A stretch of DNA of 64,000 nucleotides from JBBRYW01 sp038253945 (GCA_038253945.1 JBBSGR010000002.1:186001-250000); one strand, 5' to 3'. Positions 44,744 to 54,342 are shown, numbered from the stretch's first letter. Numbers and translations are program-made. The notes: generated by a model from the letters alone, not told the origin.

Positions 44744-46531
44744 ATGCCTCAGGACCGGATCCGTAACTTCTCGATCGTCGCGCACATCGACCACGGCAAG
44801 TCGACGCTCGCCGATCGCATCCTCGAGCTGACCGACACGGTGTCGGAGCGCGACATGCGCGCGCAGGTGCTCGACTCGATGGATCTGGAGCGCGAGCGCG
44901 GGATCACGATCAAGGCACAGGCCGTCCGGGTCAGCTGGAAGGGTCATCAGCTGAACCTGATCGACACTCCCGGGCACGTCGACTTCACCTACGAGGTCTC
45001 GCGCTCGCTGCAGGCCTGCGAGGGCGCGCTCCTGCTCGTGGACGCCGCTCAGGGGGTTGAGGCGCAGACGGTCGCAAACGCGTACCTCGCGATCGAGAAC
45101 AACCTGGAGATCGTCCCGGTAGCGAACAAGATCGACCTGCCGCAGGCCGATCCCGACGGCGCCGCCTCCGAGATCGCCGAGCTCATCGGCGAGGATCCGG
45201 ACCGGGTCGTCCGGATCTCGGCGAAGACGGGCGCCGGCGTGGAGGCGGTGCTCGACGCCGTCGTCGAGCGAGTGCCGCCGCCGACCGGCGATCGGGAGGC
45301 GCCCGCACGCGCCCTCGTCTTCGACTCGTCCTACGACCAGTACCGAGGCGTCGTTGCCTTCGTCCGCGTCGTCGACGGCTCCTTCTCGCCGCGCGAGCCG
45401 CTCCGCGCGATGGTGCAGGGGACGCGGTTCGAGGCGGAGGAGATCGGCTTCTTCTCACCGGGTCGCTGTCCGGCCGACGCACTTGCCGCCGGCGAGGTCG
45501 GCTACGTCATCACCGGCCTGAAGGATGTGAGCAAGCTGCGGGTGGGCGACACGATCACGTCCGAGCGCCGGCCGGCCTCCGACCCGCTCCCGGGCTACAA
45601 GGACGTAAAGCCCATGGTGTTCGCCGGGCTCTTTCCAACCGACTCCGACGAGTACACCGAGCTCCGCGAGGCGCTCGAGCGGCTGAAGCTGAACGACGCG
45701 GCCCTCGTCTACGAGCCGGAGACCTCGCAGGCGCTCGGCTTCGGCTTCCGCTGTGGGTTCCTCGGCCTCTTGCACATGGAGATCGTCCGCGAGCGGCTCG
45801 AGCGCGAGTTCGACCTCGACCTGCTCGTGACCGCGCCAACCGTCGCCTATCGAGTTGTCACGCCGACCGGTGAGGAGCTCGAGGTGCACAACCCGTCCGA
45901 GATGCCCGGCGAGATCGAGCGCGTCGAGGAGCCCTACATTAGGGCGTCGACCATCGTCCCGAAGGGCTACGTCGGCACGATCATGGAGCTGAACACGGAG
46001 CGCCGCGGCCGCTTCGATCACATGGAGTACCTCTCCGAGGAGCGGGTCCTGATCGTGTACGAGCTGCCGCTCCAGGAGATCGTGCTCGACTACTACGACC
46101 AGCTGAAGTCGCGGACGCGCGGCTACGCGAGCCTCGATTACGAGCTCGTCGGCTTTCGTGAGGGTAGCCTCGTTCGGGTCGACGTGCTCCTCGCCGGAGA
46201 GCCGGTCGACGCTCTCTCGATGATCGTGCACCGCGACGGGGCCTACGCGCGTGGCAAAGCGCTCGTCGAGAGGCTGCGCGAGGAGATCCCACGTCAGATG
46301 TTCGACGTCGCCGTGCAGGCGGCGATCGGCTCGCGTGTGATCGCGCGCGAGACGATCAAGGCGAAGCGGAAGGACGTGCTCGCGAAGTGCTACGGCGGCG
46401 ATATCTCGCGCAAGCGGAAGCTGCTCGAGCGCCAGAAGGCAGGCAAGAAGCGGATGAAGCAGGTCGGGGCGGTCGAGGTGCCTCAGGAGGCCTTCCTCGC
46501 CGTGCTCGATCTCGACGGGAGCCGACGCTGA
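44744..46531 (+). CDS. lepA: elongation factor 4 (LepA) back-translocase GTPase
   Basis: A 595-residue translational GTPase that acts on stalled or mis-translocated ribosomes. The G1 motif is AHIDHGKST near residue 14, then RERGITIKAQ, DTPGHVDF and the NKID G4 motif. The LepA-specific C-terminus (GGDISRKRKLLERQKAGKKR) is intact. The start is ATG 44744. Its TGA overlaps the ATG of hemW by one base, a common lepA-hemW pairing. Confidence 0.97.
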   Translation: MPQDRIRNFSIVAHIDHGKSTLADRILELTDTVSERDMRAQVLDSMDLERERGITIKAQAVRVSWKGHQLNLIDTPGHVDFTYEVSRSLQACEGALLLVDAAQGVEAQTVANAYLAIENNLEIVPVANKIDLPQADPDGAASEIAELIGEDPDRVVRISAKTGAGVEAVLDAVVERVPPPTGDREAPARALVFDSSYDQYRGVVAFVRVVDGSFSPREPLRAMVQGTRFEAEEIGFFSPGRCPADALAAGEVGYVITGLKDVSKLRVGDTITSERRPASDPLPGYKDVKPMVFAGLFPTDSDEYTELREALERLKLNDAALVYEPETSQALGFGFRCGFLGLLHMEIVRERLEREFDLDLLVTAPTVAYRVVTPTGEELEVHNPSEMPGEIERVEEPYIRASTIVPKGYVGTIMELNTERRGRFDHMEYLSEERVLIVYELPLQEIVLDYYDQLKSRTRGYASLDYELVGFREGSLVRVDVLLAGEPVDALSMIVHRDGAYARGKALVERLREEIPRQMFDVAVQAAIGSRVIARETIKAKRKDVLAKCYGGDISRKRKLLERQKAGKKRMKQVGAVEVPQEAFLAVLDLDGSRR

Positions 46532-47754
46532 TGCCTTTCGGCCAGGTCGGTCACGCTACGGGCTCGGTCTTGCCGCACGAGCGCCTACCCGGCCCCGAGC
46601 CATCCCCGCCCGAGCTGCGCTCGGCGAACGTCCGCCACCTCTACCTGCACCTGCCCTTCTGCGCGCACCGCTGCGGCTACTGCGACTTCGTCACGGTGGT
46701 TGGCCGTGCGGGCCAGCACGCCGCGTACGTCGACGCCCTGCTCACCGAGCTCGAGCTCGAGCGCGCGCGTCTCTCCGACCCACTCGAGACCGTCTTCCTC
46801 GGCGGGGGGACGCCGACCTTCACCGCCGGCGATGCGCTCGCCCGCCTACTCGCGGCGTTGCCACCCGCCAGCGAGGTCACCGTGGAGGCGAACCCGGAGA
46901 CGGTTACTCCGGAGCTTGCGAGAATCCTTCGCGGGGCCGGCGTGACGCGGATCTCGCTCGGAGCTCAGAGCTTCGACCCGCGGCTGCTCGAGGTGCTCGA
47001 GCGGCGCGCGAGCCCCGATGTCGTCCGGCGGGCCTTCTACGATTTTCGTGATGCCAGCTTTGACAACATCTCGCTCGACCTCCTCTACGGGATCCCGGGT
47101 CAGAGCCCCGCCCAGCTCGACCGCGACCTGAGCGAGGCAGTCGCTCTCGAGCCGGAGCACCTTTCCTGCTACGAGCTCGAGGCGAAGCCGGGAACGCGGT
47201 TCACGCACCGCTACGCCGGCGAGCTCTCGCGCCAGGCTGACGCCATGGAGGATTACCTCGAGCGGGTCGTCGAGCGGCTGACCACCGCCGGGTACCGCTG
47301 GTACGAGACAGCGAACTTCTGCCGCCCTCGTTCGAAGGCGGAAGAGCGAGACTTGCGCGCGCATCACAATCTCGCCTACTGGCGCGGGCGCGACTACCTC
47401 GGCCTTGGCGTCGGCGCCGTCTCGACCGTCGGCTCGGAGCGCTGGCGCAACACCTCTCGCCTCTCGCTCTACCTCCGCGCGCTCGGCTCCGAGCAGCGTC
47501 CCTTGCGCGACGTCGAGCCTCTCGACGGCGACATTCGGCAACGCGAGCGAGTGATGCTCGGCCTGCGGCTCGACGAGGCACTCGTCCTCTCGCAGACCGA
47601 TCGCTCGATCGACCGCGCGGCGCTTGCCCGGCTCGAGCGGCTCGGCCTGACGCGGCTCGAGGCGGCCGGCCACCCGGGCGGGAGCGAGAGCATTCGCCTG
47701 ACGCGACGAGGCCGTTTCCTCGGCGGTGGCGTCACGGCCGAACTGCTGACGTAG
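46531..47754 (+). CDS. hemW: radical SAM heme chaperone HemW
   Basis: A 407-residue radical SAM protein related to coproporphyrinogen III oxidase HemN. The CxxxCxxC cluster site is FCAHRCGYCDF near residue 48, followed by FLGGGTPT, SLGAQSFDPRLL and DLLYGIPGQS. It is thought to insert heme into respiratory proteins rather than oxidise porphyrin. An N-terminal extension of about 33 residues precedes the domain, so the start might be internal. It is coupled to lepA. Confidence 0.93.
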   Translation: MPFGQVGHATGSVLPHERLPGPEPSPPELRSANVRHLYLHLPFCAHRCGYCDFVTVVGRAGQHAAYVDALLTELELERARLSDPLETVFLGGGTPTFTAGDALARLLAALPPASEVTVEANPETVTPELARILRGAGVTRISLGAQSFDPRLLEVLERRASPDVVRRAFYDFRDASFDNISLDLLYGIPGQSPAQLDRDLSEAVALEPEHLSCYELEAKPGTRFTHRYAGELSRQADAMEDYLERVVERLTTAGYRWYETANFCRPRSKAEERDLRAHHNLAYWRGRDYLGLGVGAVSTVGSERWRNTSRLSLYLRALGSEQRPLRDVEPLDGDIRQRERVMLGLRLDEALVLSQTDRSIDRAALARLERLGLTRLEAAGHPGGSESIRLTRRGRFLGGGVTAELLT

Positions 47755-47818
47755 ACCGGGAGGAAGCCCCCGCAGCGGCCGAGCTCCGCAGCGCACCGTA
47801 AAGTTCCTGCAGAGCCGA

Positions 47819-48850
47819 GTGAACGACTTCGAGCTATCCACCCGCCAGAGCGAGATCCTGCGGCTCGTCGTGGAGGAATACGTTGCCACGGGTCAGCCGG
47901 TCGGCTCCAGGCACCTCGTGGAGCATTCGGGTCTCGGAATCTCTCCCTCGACCGTGCGGCACGAGCTCGCCGAGCTCGAGCGTCTTTGCCTGCTCACACA
48001 CCCGCACACCTCGGCGGGACGGGTGCCGACCGAGCGCGGTTACCGGCTGTACGTCAACGGCCTCCTCGCGCACCTCGAGCCGCGACCAGCGGCGTTTCCG
48101 CTCGACCTGACGAGCGTGCGAAGCGAGGTCGAGTCCACGCTCCGGGCGACGACCGAGATGCTGTCGCAGGTCACGCATCAGCTTGCGCTCGTGTCGGCGC
48201 CGCCGCTCGAGACGGCGGCGGTGCGCCACGTCGAGGTGTTGCCCCTGCAGCCGCAGGTGGTCGTTGTCGTCGTGATCACCTCGACGGGTGGGGTGACGAA
48301 GCGCGTCATCACCTTCTCGGACGCGGTCGACGCGGGTCTCGCCAACTGGGCGGCCGAGTACCTGAACGAGCGCGTCGCGGGGCTGCAGCTGGGGACGCAC
48401 ATGCTTCGGCAGCGCCTCGAGGACCCGGGCCTCTCCGCGTCGGAGCGGGCGTTCCTGCAGCTGCTCCGGCCCGCGTTCACGGAGGCCCTCGGGGAAGAGC
48501 GGCTCTACGTCGGCGGGGCCGCCTCGCTCCTCGATGAGGCGCGAACGGAGGATCTCGGCGCTTACCGCCGACTGCTCGAGTCGCTCGAGCAGCGCGCCGT
48601 CCTGCTGCAGTTGCTTCAGCGAGCGCTCGGGCCGGGCCGGCCGTTCGTCCGCGTGGGGGACGAGCTCGCCCACCCCGGCCTGGAGGCGGTCGCGCTCGTC
48701 GGCGCCCCGTACGGGCCGGCCCACCGCCCCCTCGGAGCAGTCAGCCTCCTCGGGCCCGTTCGCATGGACTACGACAAGGCGATCCGATCGGTGTGCTCGG
48801 CGGCACACGAGCTCTCCCGCTTCGTCGCCGAGGTCTACGAAGACAACTGA
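47819..48850 (+). CDS. hrcA: heat-inducible transcriptional repressor HrcA
   Basis: A 343-residue winged-helix repressor of chaperone genes. The DNA-binding head (LSTRQSEILRLVVEEYVATG, ISPSTVRHELAELE, HTSAGRVPTERGYRLYV) and the C-terminal IGPVRMDYDKAI-like end (LLGPVRMDYDKAIRSV) are characteristic. The start is GTG 47819. No CIRCE operator (GCACTC/GAGTGC) was seen in the 64 bases upstream. It precedes dnaJ. Confidence 0.95.
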   Translation: MNDFELSTRQSEILRLVVEEYVATGQPVGSRHLVEHSGLGISPSTVRHELAELERLCLLTHPHTSAGRVPTERGYRLYVNGLLAHLEPRPAAFPLDLTSVRSEVESTLRATTEMLSQVTHQLALVSAPPLETAAVRHVEVLPLQPQVVVVVVITSTGGVTKRVITFSDAVDAGLANWAAEYLNERVAGLQLGTHMLRQRLEDPGLSASERAFLQLLRPAFTEALGEERLYVGGAASLLDEARTEDLGAYRRLLESLEQRAVLLQLLQRALGPGRPFVRVGDELAHPGLEAVALVGAPYGPAHRPLGAVSLLGPVRMDYDKAIRSVCSAAHELSRFVAEVYEDN

Positions 48851-49064
48851 CGGACGGACGGTCCACCGGCGACGCGCGTCCCGGCAACGGCTACAGGCGG
48901 GATTGGAGCAGCGCGTGATCGCGGGATCGGCACGAATCAGCGCCGCGACACGCTCGAGCGACTCGGCCGCCGCGAGCTCGATCTGTCCGCCCGCGCCGTC
49001 GAGCTTCCTCACGGTCACGACCCGATTGATGGTAGAGCCACCTCTCGGGCTACCCTTGAATCCG

Positions 49065-50183
49065 ATGGCGACGACGCAGCGCGACTACTACGAGGTGCTC
49101 GGCGTGGAGCGCACTGCCCCCGAGCGGGAAATCAAGAAGTCGTTCCGGCGGCTCGCGCGCGAGCTGCACCCTGACGTCTCGGACGCACCGGATGCAGAGA
49201 CGCGCTTCCGCGAGGCGGCCGAGGCCTACGAGGTCCTCTCCAAGCCCGAGACTCGAGAGCTCTACGACCGCTACGGGCACGCCGGCCTGCGCAGCGGAGG
49301 GTTCCAACCCGGCCATTTCGACGTCGGCAACCTGTCCGACCTCTTGTCCGCCTTCTTCGGCGACGACATCTTCGGCGCTGCGACGGGTGGCAGGCGGGGC
49401 CGCGGTGCGGACGTCGCCGCCGAGTTGGAGCTCGATCTGCGGGAGGCAGCTCGCGGCGTCAAGCGGGATGTCCGCTACTCCGCGTCGGCCGCCTGCACGC
49501 GCTGCTCGGGCAGCGGGGTCGAGCCCGGAAGCAGCGCCGTCACGTGCCCGACCTGCGACGGCGCTGGCCGCCTCCAGCAGGTTTCCCGGAGCATCTTCGG
49601 CGACCTCGTTCGGGCACAGCTGTGCCCGCGCTGCTCCGGCCGCGGGCAGGTCGTGGAGCATCCCTGCTCGACCTGCCGGGGTGAGGGACGGGTGCCGGAG
49701 GAGCACGTGCTCGAGGTCGACGTCCCACCCGGCATTCACGACGGTCAGCGGATCAGGATCTCGGGCGAGGGCCACGCGGGTCAGCTCGGCGGGCGTTCGG
49801 GTGACGTCTATGTGCTGATCCGGGTTCGCTCGGAAGAGCAGCTGCTGCGCGACGGTAACGACCTCGTTTCCACCGTCGAGCTGACGATCACCCAGGCGGC
49901 GCTCGGCGCGCGCGTCCCTGTCGAGACGCTCGAAGGCGAGGCCGAGCTCGAATTCGAGCCGGGCACCCAGCCTGGCGAGGTGCGCGTTCTACGCGGGCGG
50001 GGGATGCCGGTGCTGCAGGGGTTCAGCCGCGGAGATCACCGCGTGCTCGTCAACGTCGCAGTTCCGAGGCGCCTGACGCAGGAGCAGCGCGATCTGCTCG
50101 AGCAGTTCGAGGCGAGCGCCCACGAGGGGAACTACCGTCCCGACGAGGGCTTCTTCGACAGGCTGAAGAGCGCCTTCCGCTGA
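49065..50183 (+). CDS. dnaJ: molecular chaperone DnaJ
   Basis: A 372-residue type I Hsp40. The J domain has the HPD motif (RELHPDVSD) near residue 35. A Gly-rich linker and a zinc domain with four CxxCxGxG repeats (CTRCSGSG, CPTCDGAG, CPRCSGRG, CSTCRGEG) precede the substrate-binding C-terminal domain. A TACCCT box lies eight bases before the ATG. It delivers clients to DnaK, which is not in this window, and is 11 bases upstream of prmA. Confidence 0.96.
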   Translation: MATTQRDYYEVLGVERTAPEREIKKSFRRLARELHPDVSDAPDAETRFREAAEAYEVLSKPETRELYDRYGHAGLRSGGFQPGHFDVGNLSDLLSAFFGDDIFGAATGGRRGRGADVAAELELDLREAARGVKRDVRYSASAACTRCSGSGVEPGSSAVTCPTCDGAGRLQQVSRSIFGDLVRAQLCPRCSGRGQVVEHPCSTCRGEGRVPEEHVLEVDVPPGIHDGQRIRISGEGHAGQLGGRSGDVYVLIRVRSEEQLLRDGNDLVSTVELTITQAALGARVPVETLEGEAELEFEPGTQPGEVRVLRGRGMPVLQGFSRGDHRVLVNVAVPRRLTQEQRDLLEQFEASAHEGNYRPDEGFFDRLKSAFR

Positions 50184-50194
50184 CCCTTCGGCGA

Positions 50195-50938
50195 GTGTCC
50201 ACGGTCGTGCCGCTCGAGCAGGCCGAGCCCGCCCGCGCAACGATGCTCGAGCTCTTCCCCGAGGGCTTCGAGGAGCTTGCCAAGTCCGATCGGGTCGAGC
50301 TGGCGGCATACACCGACGGAGCGGGGGCCGCACGCATGTGGCGTGCCTTCGGCGAGTACTCCTGGCGCGAGGTACCCGAGGACTGGGTCGAGCGCTGGCG
50401 CCTCTTTCACAAGCCGGTCCAGATCGGCCGGCTCTGGATCGGACCGCCGTGGGAGGAGCCCGCCCTAGAAGCGCTCGCCGTCGTGATCGATCCCGGCCGG
50501 GCATTCGGGACGGGCGCGCACGAGACGACCCGTTTGTGCCTCGAGCTGCTGCTCGAGCTCGAGCCGGGCTCGCTGCTCGATGTGGGGTGCGGCTCAGGCG
50601 TCCTGTCGATTGCGGCCGCACGCCTCGGGTTCTCGCCGATCGTGGCCGTCGACCACGACGCCGCCGCGGTCGAGACGGCCCGCGAGAACGCTGCCCTGAA
50701 CGGCGTGGAGCTCGACGTGAGACTCGCCGACGGGATCCACGACGTGCTGCCGTGCACGGACGTTGTGGTGGCCAACATCTCGGCGCTCGCCGTCGGGGAC
50801 GTCGCCGCGCGACTGACGGCGCCCAGGCTGATCAGCGCCGGCTACCTCGAGTCCGATCGCGTCGCGCTCCCCGGCTACCGGCAATGCGAGCGCCGCACGA
50901 GGAACGGCTGGGCGGCAGATCTGCTCGAACGCGCATGA
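50195..50938 (+). CDS. prmA: ribosomal protein L11 methyltransferase
   Basis: A 247-residue class I SAM-dependent methyltransferase. The PrmA signature DPGRAFGTGAHETTRLCLELL and motif I LLDVGCGSGVLSIAA are clear, as is NISALAVGDV in place of the family NIL. It is shorter than the E. coli protein, mainly at the N-terminus. The start is GTG 50195. The dnaJ-prmA-mtaB order is typical of Gram-positive bacteria. Confidence 0.9.
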   Translation: MSTVVPLEQAEPARATMLELFPEGFEELAKSDRVELAAYTDGAGAARMWRAFGEYSWREVPEDWVERWRLFHKPVQIGRLWIGPPWEEPALEALAVVIDPGRAFGTGAHETTRLCLELLLELEPGSLLDVGCGSGVLSIAAARLGFSPIVAVDHDAAAVETARENAALNGVELDVRLADGIHDVLPCTDVVVANISALAVGDVAARLTAPRLISAGYLESDRVALPGYRQCERRTRNGWAADLLERA

Positions 50939-50954
50939 GTAGAGTTCTCGCCCC

Positions 50955-52142
50955 GTGGCGACGTTCACCGCCCGTTTTCTCGGCTGCAAGGTGTCCTCGA
51001 GCGACGCGCACGCCATTCGCGAGGAGCTCGTTCGCCACGGGCACGTGGAGCGTTCGGGCGACGCGGACGTCGCCGTCGTGAACACCTGCTGCGTGACGAA
51101 CGAGGCAGTTCGAAAGTCGCGCCAGGCGGTGCGGCGTGCGACGCGGCGCCACGAGCGCGTGTACGTGACGGGCTGTGCCGCGAATCTCGCGAACGCCTTC
51201 GCCGGGTTCCCCGAGAACGTCGTCGTCGTCGCGAGACGCAGCGAGGAGGCGCCGGGCTTCGTCGCCGGGGACGTCGGAGGCCTCGGCTGTGTCCAGGCGG
51301 ACGCCCGGCTCGAGCGTGTCCGCGCCTTCGTCAAGATTCAGGACGGCTGCTCGTTCTCGTGCGACTTCTGCGTCATTCCGCTCGTTCGGGGCGGCACGCG
51401 GAGCCGGCGCGCGGCGGCCGTTCTCGGCGAGATCCGCAAGCGAGTCGGCCAGGGGCACCGCGAGGTCGTTCTGACCGGCGTCAACCTCGGCTGCTTCCGC
51501 GACCGCGAGGCAGGCTACGCGCTGCCGCGCCTGATCCGGGAGGCCGGCTCGATTCCGGGGCTCGCACGCCTGCGGCTCTCCTCGATCGAGGTGAATCACC
51601 TGACCGGCGAGCTGCTGGGGGCGATGAACGAGACACCGGCTGTCTCGCGGCACCTCCACGTGCCGCTCCAGTCGGGCGACGATGATGTCCTGCGCGCGAT
51701 GGGGAGGCGCTACAGCGTCGCGACATTCCTCGCCCGCGTCGCGAAGGCCGAGGGGTTCAATCTCACGAGCGACGTGATCGTGGGCTTCCCGGGCGAGGAC
51801 GAGCGCGCCTTCGAACGGACGCTCGCCGCCGTGGCCGAGGCTCGGATCACGAAGGTGCACGTCTTTCCATACTCACCGAGGCCGGGAACGAGGACGGCCG
51901 GAGAAGACACGGTGCCGCCCGCCGTCAAGAGAGAGCGAAGCGCGCGCCTGCGGGCGGTCTCGCAGGAGGCCTGCCTCGAGCACTGGCGCTCGAAGCTCGG
52001 ATACGAGGACACGGTGCTCGTCGACCGCCCCGGGCGCGGGTACGGAGACGACTACTCTCCGTGGCTCGTCCGTGGGCGCGTGGGGGAGCTCACGCGGGTT
52101 CGTGGAGCGTCCGTGACGGAGGAGGGGATCCTCGCTGCCTGA
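50955..52142 (+). CDS. mtaB: tRNA threonylcarbamoyladenosine methylthiotransferase MtaB
   Basis: A 395-residue radical SAM methylthiotransferase that adds a methylthio group to t6A37 of tRNA. The N-terminal UPF0004 domain supplies three cysteines (LGCKVSS, NTCCVT, TGCAANL), and the radical SAM cluster is CSFSCDFC near residue 132. LTGVNLGCF and HLHVPLQSGDD are conserved. The start is GTG 50955. The TRAM domain is short or missing. The 3' end overlaps the HIT gene by eight bases. Confidence 0.92.
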   Translation: MATFTARFLGCKVSSSDAHAIREELVRHGHVERSGDADVAVVNTCCVTNEAVRKSRQAVRRATRRHERVYVTGCAANLANAFAGFPENVVVVARRSEEAPGFVAGDVGGLGCVQADARLERVRAFVKIQDGCSFSCDFCVIPLVRGGTRSRRAAAVLGEIRKRVGQGHREVVLTGVNLGCFRDREAGYALPRLIREAGSIPGLARLRLSSIEVNHLTGELLGAMNETPAVSRHLHVPLQSGDDDVLRAMGRRYSVATFLARVAKAEGFNLTSDVIVGFPGEDERAFERTLAAVAEARITKVHVFPYSPRPGTRTAGEDTVPPAVKRERSARLRAVSQEACLEHWRSKLGYEDTVLVDRPGRGYGDDYSPWLVRGRVGELTRVRGASVTEEGILAA

Positions 52143-52464
52143 GGACTGCCTTTTCTGCCGCCTCGTTCGCGACGGGGAGCATGTCCGAGCAGCGGCGGGC
52201 TTCGTCGCCGTCCGAGACGTCAACCCGCGCGCCGAGACGCACCTGCTCGTCCTGCCGGAGCGGCATGTCCCGACGTTTCGAGAGATTGGCGAGTTCCCGG
52301 CCGAGGAGGCGCAGCGGATGCTCGAGTTCGTCGCCGAGACGGCTCGGGAGGCCGGCCTCGAGGACTACCGCCTCGTCGTCAATGTCGGCGAGGGCGGCGG
52401 CCAGACGGTCTTCCACCTGCACTGGCACGTTCTCGGCGGGCGCCTGCATGGGATGCCGGGATGA
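52135..52464 (+). CDS. HIT-family (histidine triad) protein, apparently CTG start
   Basis: A 109-residue HINT-type nucleotide hydrolase. An N-terminal CLFC zinc pair, then LLVLPERHVPTF and the triad HLHWHVLGGR near the C-terminus are clear. The frame is closed by TGA at 52114-52116 and holds no ATG, GTG or TTG before the conserved CLFC. A strong GGAGGAGGGG (52118-52127) sits seven bases before CTG 52135, which is the likely start. It overlaps mtaB by eight bases, and its stop overlaps the ATG of yqeY. Conventional start-codon searches would miss it. Confidence 0.85.
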   Translation: MPEDCLFCRLVRDGEHVRAAAGFVAVRDVNPRAETHLLVLPERHVPTFREIGEFPAEEAQRMLEFVAETAREAGLEDYRLVVNVGEGGGQTVFHLHWHVLGGRLHGMPG

Positions 52465-52904
52465 GCCTCGTCGGTCGGATCGAGGACGAGCTGACGGAGG
52501 CCATGCGCGCCGGCGAGACCGAGCGACGGGACGCTCTGCGACTCATCCTCGCCGCGTTTCGCTCGGCCGAGAAGGAGCTGCAACGGCCGCTGCACGACGA
52601 CGAGGAGCTGCAGGTGCTGCAGCGCGAGCGCAAACAGCGGCTCGAGTCGATCGAGGCCTTCCGGAGCGGAGGGCGGCCCGAGCAGGCGGACGAGCAGGAT
52701 CGCGGGCTGCAAGTGCTCCAGGAGTTCATGCCCGACCCGCTCTCGGCGGACGAGCTCGACGAGATCGTCGACAGCGTCATCGCCGAGGTCGGTGCAACGA
52801 GCATGCGGGACCTCGGCCGCGTCATGGCCGACGTGATGCCGCAGGTTGCCGGGCGCGCGGACGGCTCAGCCGTCAGCCAGCTCGTGCGTGAGAAGCTCGC
52901 GTAG
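52461..52904 (+). CDS. GatB/YqeY domain protein
   Basis: A 147-residue helical protein of the YqeY family, which resembles the tail domain of the GatB subunit of tRNA-dependent amidotransferase. Motifs are LTEAMRAGETERRDALRLIL, ERKQRLESIEAF and GRVMADVMPQVAGRADGS. The precise function is unknown. The ATG overlaps the HIT stop (ATGA). It lies in the conserved mtaB-HIT-yqeY-phoH-ybeY run. Confidence 0.92.
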   Translation: MSLVGRIEDELTEAMRAGETERRDALRLILAAFRSAEKELQRPLHDDEELQVLQRERKQRLESIEAFRSGGRPEQADEQDRGLQVLQEFMPDPLSADELDEIVDSVIAEVGATSMRDLGRVMADVMPQVAGRADGSAVSQLVREKLA

Positions 52905-52953
52905 AGGCGGTGTCGAATTCCCGCTCGGGCTCGCGGCCTACACTGACCACCGC

Positions 52954-53913
52954 GTGCAGGAAGTCCTCTCCGTCTCGAACGACGTCGCGGCCGAGCTGGC
53001 GGGCGTTGGCGACGGCGTGCTCGACGCGCTCCGCGACCGCCTTCGCTGCACGATTCTTCTGCGCGGCAACCGCCTGACCATTCAGGGAGAGGGGGAGCGG
53101 GTCGCCGAGGCACGCGCGGTCGTCGACGAGCTGGTCGAGCTGGTCGAGGGCGGACACGAGATCGGCCCGGGCACCGTCGATGCGGTCGTGCGCGCGATCG
53201 ATCAGGCCGAGGACATCCGCGAGGCACTCGAGGATGTCGTTTGGCGGCACCGGGGCAAGAGGATCTCGCCGAAGACCGTGACGCAGAAGCGCTACGTCGA
53301 TGCGATGCGGGAGCATACGATCACGTTCGCGATCGGGCCCGCCGGGACCGGCAAGACGTACCTCGCCATGGCGCTCGCCGTTTCCGCGCTGTCCGAGCGC
53401 CAGGTCGGGCGGATCATTCTCACCCGGCCTGCGGTCGAGGCAGGAGAACGGCTCGGTTTCCTGCCCGGAGACATGCTGGCGAAGGTCGATCCGTACCTCC
53501 GCCCGCTCTACGACGCGCTGCACGACATGTTCGAGGCCGACAGGCTCGCCTCCTACATGGAGAAGGGGACGATCGAGGTGGCGCCTCTCGCCTTCATGCG
53601 CGGGCGGACGCTCAACGACTCGTTCATCATCCTGGACGAGGCGCAGAACACGAGCCCGGAGCAGATGCAGATGTTCCTGACGAGACTCGGCTTCGGCTCG
53701 AGGGTGGTCGTGACGGGCGACGTGACCCAGATCGACTTGCCTCGTGAGCAGGCCTCGGGCCTGATCCAGGTGCAGGACATCCTCGGGTCGATCGACGGCA
53801 TCGCGTTCATCCGCTTCGGGCACGAGGACGTCGTTCGCCACAAGCTCGTCCAGCGGATCGTCGAGGCGTACAAGCTGCACGCCGAGGAGACCGGCACGCA
53901 GCGACGGCGGTAG
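52954..53913 (+). CDS. phoH: PhoH family ATPase (PhoH-like)
   Basis: A 319-residue protein with a KH-like N-terminal RNA-binding part (LLRGNRLTIQGEG) and a PhoH helicase-type ATPase. Walker A is GPAGTGKTYLAMALA near residue 130 and Walker B is FIILDEAQNTSPEQM. VVTGDVTQIDLP is also conserved. GTG 52954 was preferred because the family N-terminus begins there and a TACACT box lies nine bases upstream. It is linked to YbeY, with which it is thought to act in rRNA processing. Confidence 0.9.
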   Translation: MQEVLSVSNDVAAELAGVGDGVLDALRDRLRCTILLRGNRLTIQGEGERVAEARAVVDELVELVEGGHEIGPGTVDAVVRAIDQAEDIREALEDVVWRHRGKRISPKTVTQKRYVDAMREHTITFAIGPAGTGKTYLAMALAVSALSERQVGRIILTRPAVEAGERLGFLPGDMLAKVDPYLRPLYDALHDMFEADRLASYMEKGTIEVAPLAFMRGRTLNDSFIILDEAQNTSPEQMQMFLTRLGFGSRVVVTGDVTQIDLPREQASGLIQVQDILGSIDGIAFIRFGHEDVVRHKLVQRIVEAYKLHAEETGTQRRR

Positions 53914-53918
53914 GGGCG

Positions 53919-54302
53919 ATGGTCGCAGTTGAGATCGAGAATCGGAGCGGAATGGAGATCGACGGGGAGGCCGCGGCCGAGCTCGCACGGCGCGTTCTCG
54001 CTGCCGAAGGCATCGCCGACGGTGAGCTTGGCCTCGCGTTCGTCGGACCCGACGAGATCCGGAGGCTCAAGCGCGAGCACCTCGGAATCGACGAGCCGAC
54101 GGACATCCTCTCGTTTCCCATCGATGGACGCGAGGAGGTGCTCGCCGGAGTCCCGCGGCAGCTCGGTGACGCAGTCATTTGTCCCCAGGTGGTCGGCGCC
54201 GCCTGGCGCGACCCCCTCGTCCACGGCCTGCTGCATCTGCTCGGCTACGACCACGGTGACGAGATGGAGCGCCGCGAGAGCGAGCACCGGTCGGAGCCAT
54301 GA
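53919..54302 (+). CDS. ybeY: endoribonuclease YbeY (16S rRNA maturation)
   Basis: A 127-residue zinc metalloprotein. The three-histidine site HGLLHLLGYDH is near the C-terminus, preceded by LGIDEPTDILSFP. It matures the 3' end of 16S rRNA and helps quality control. The ATG lies five bases after phoH. Its TGA overlaps an ATG that opens a 15-codon frame ending on the start of the next gene, part of the spacer pattern reported separately. Confidence 0.93.
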   Translation: MVAVEIENRSGMEIDGEAAAELARRVLAAEGIADGELGLAFVGPDEIRRLKREHLGIDEPTDILSFPIDGREEVLAGVPRQLGDAVICPQVVGAAWRDPLVHGLLHLLGYDHGDEMERRESEHRSEP

Positions 54303-54342
54303 GGACGCTGCGCGTCAAGTTGCTCCGGTCACGGAGAGCTTC

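Noticed and set aside
47755..47818. A CIRCE operator expected upstream of hrcA
   Set aside because: No GCACTC/GAGTGC pair was seen in this interval.
48851..49018. Coding-like minus-strand frame between hrcA and dnaJ, with CSNPACSRC
   Set aside because: It runs without a stop into the antisense of hrcA and has no clear start signal; it could be a decayed gene but cannot be supported.
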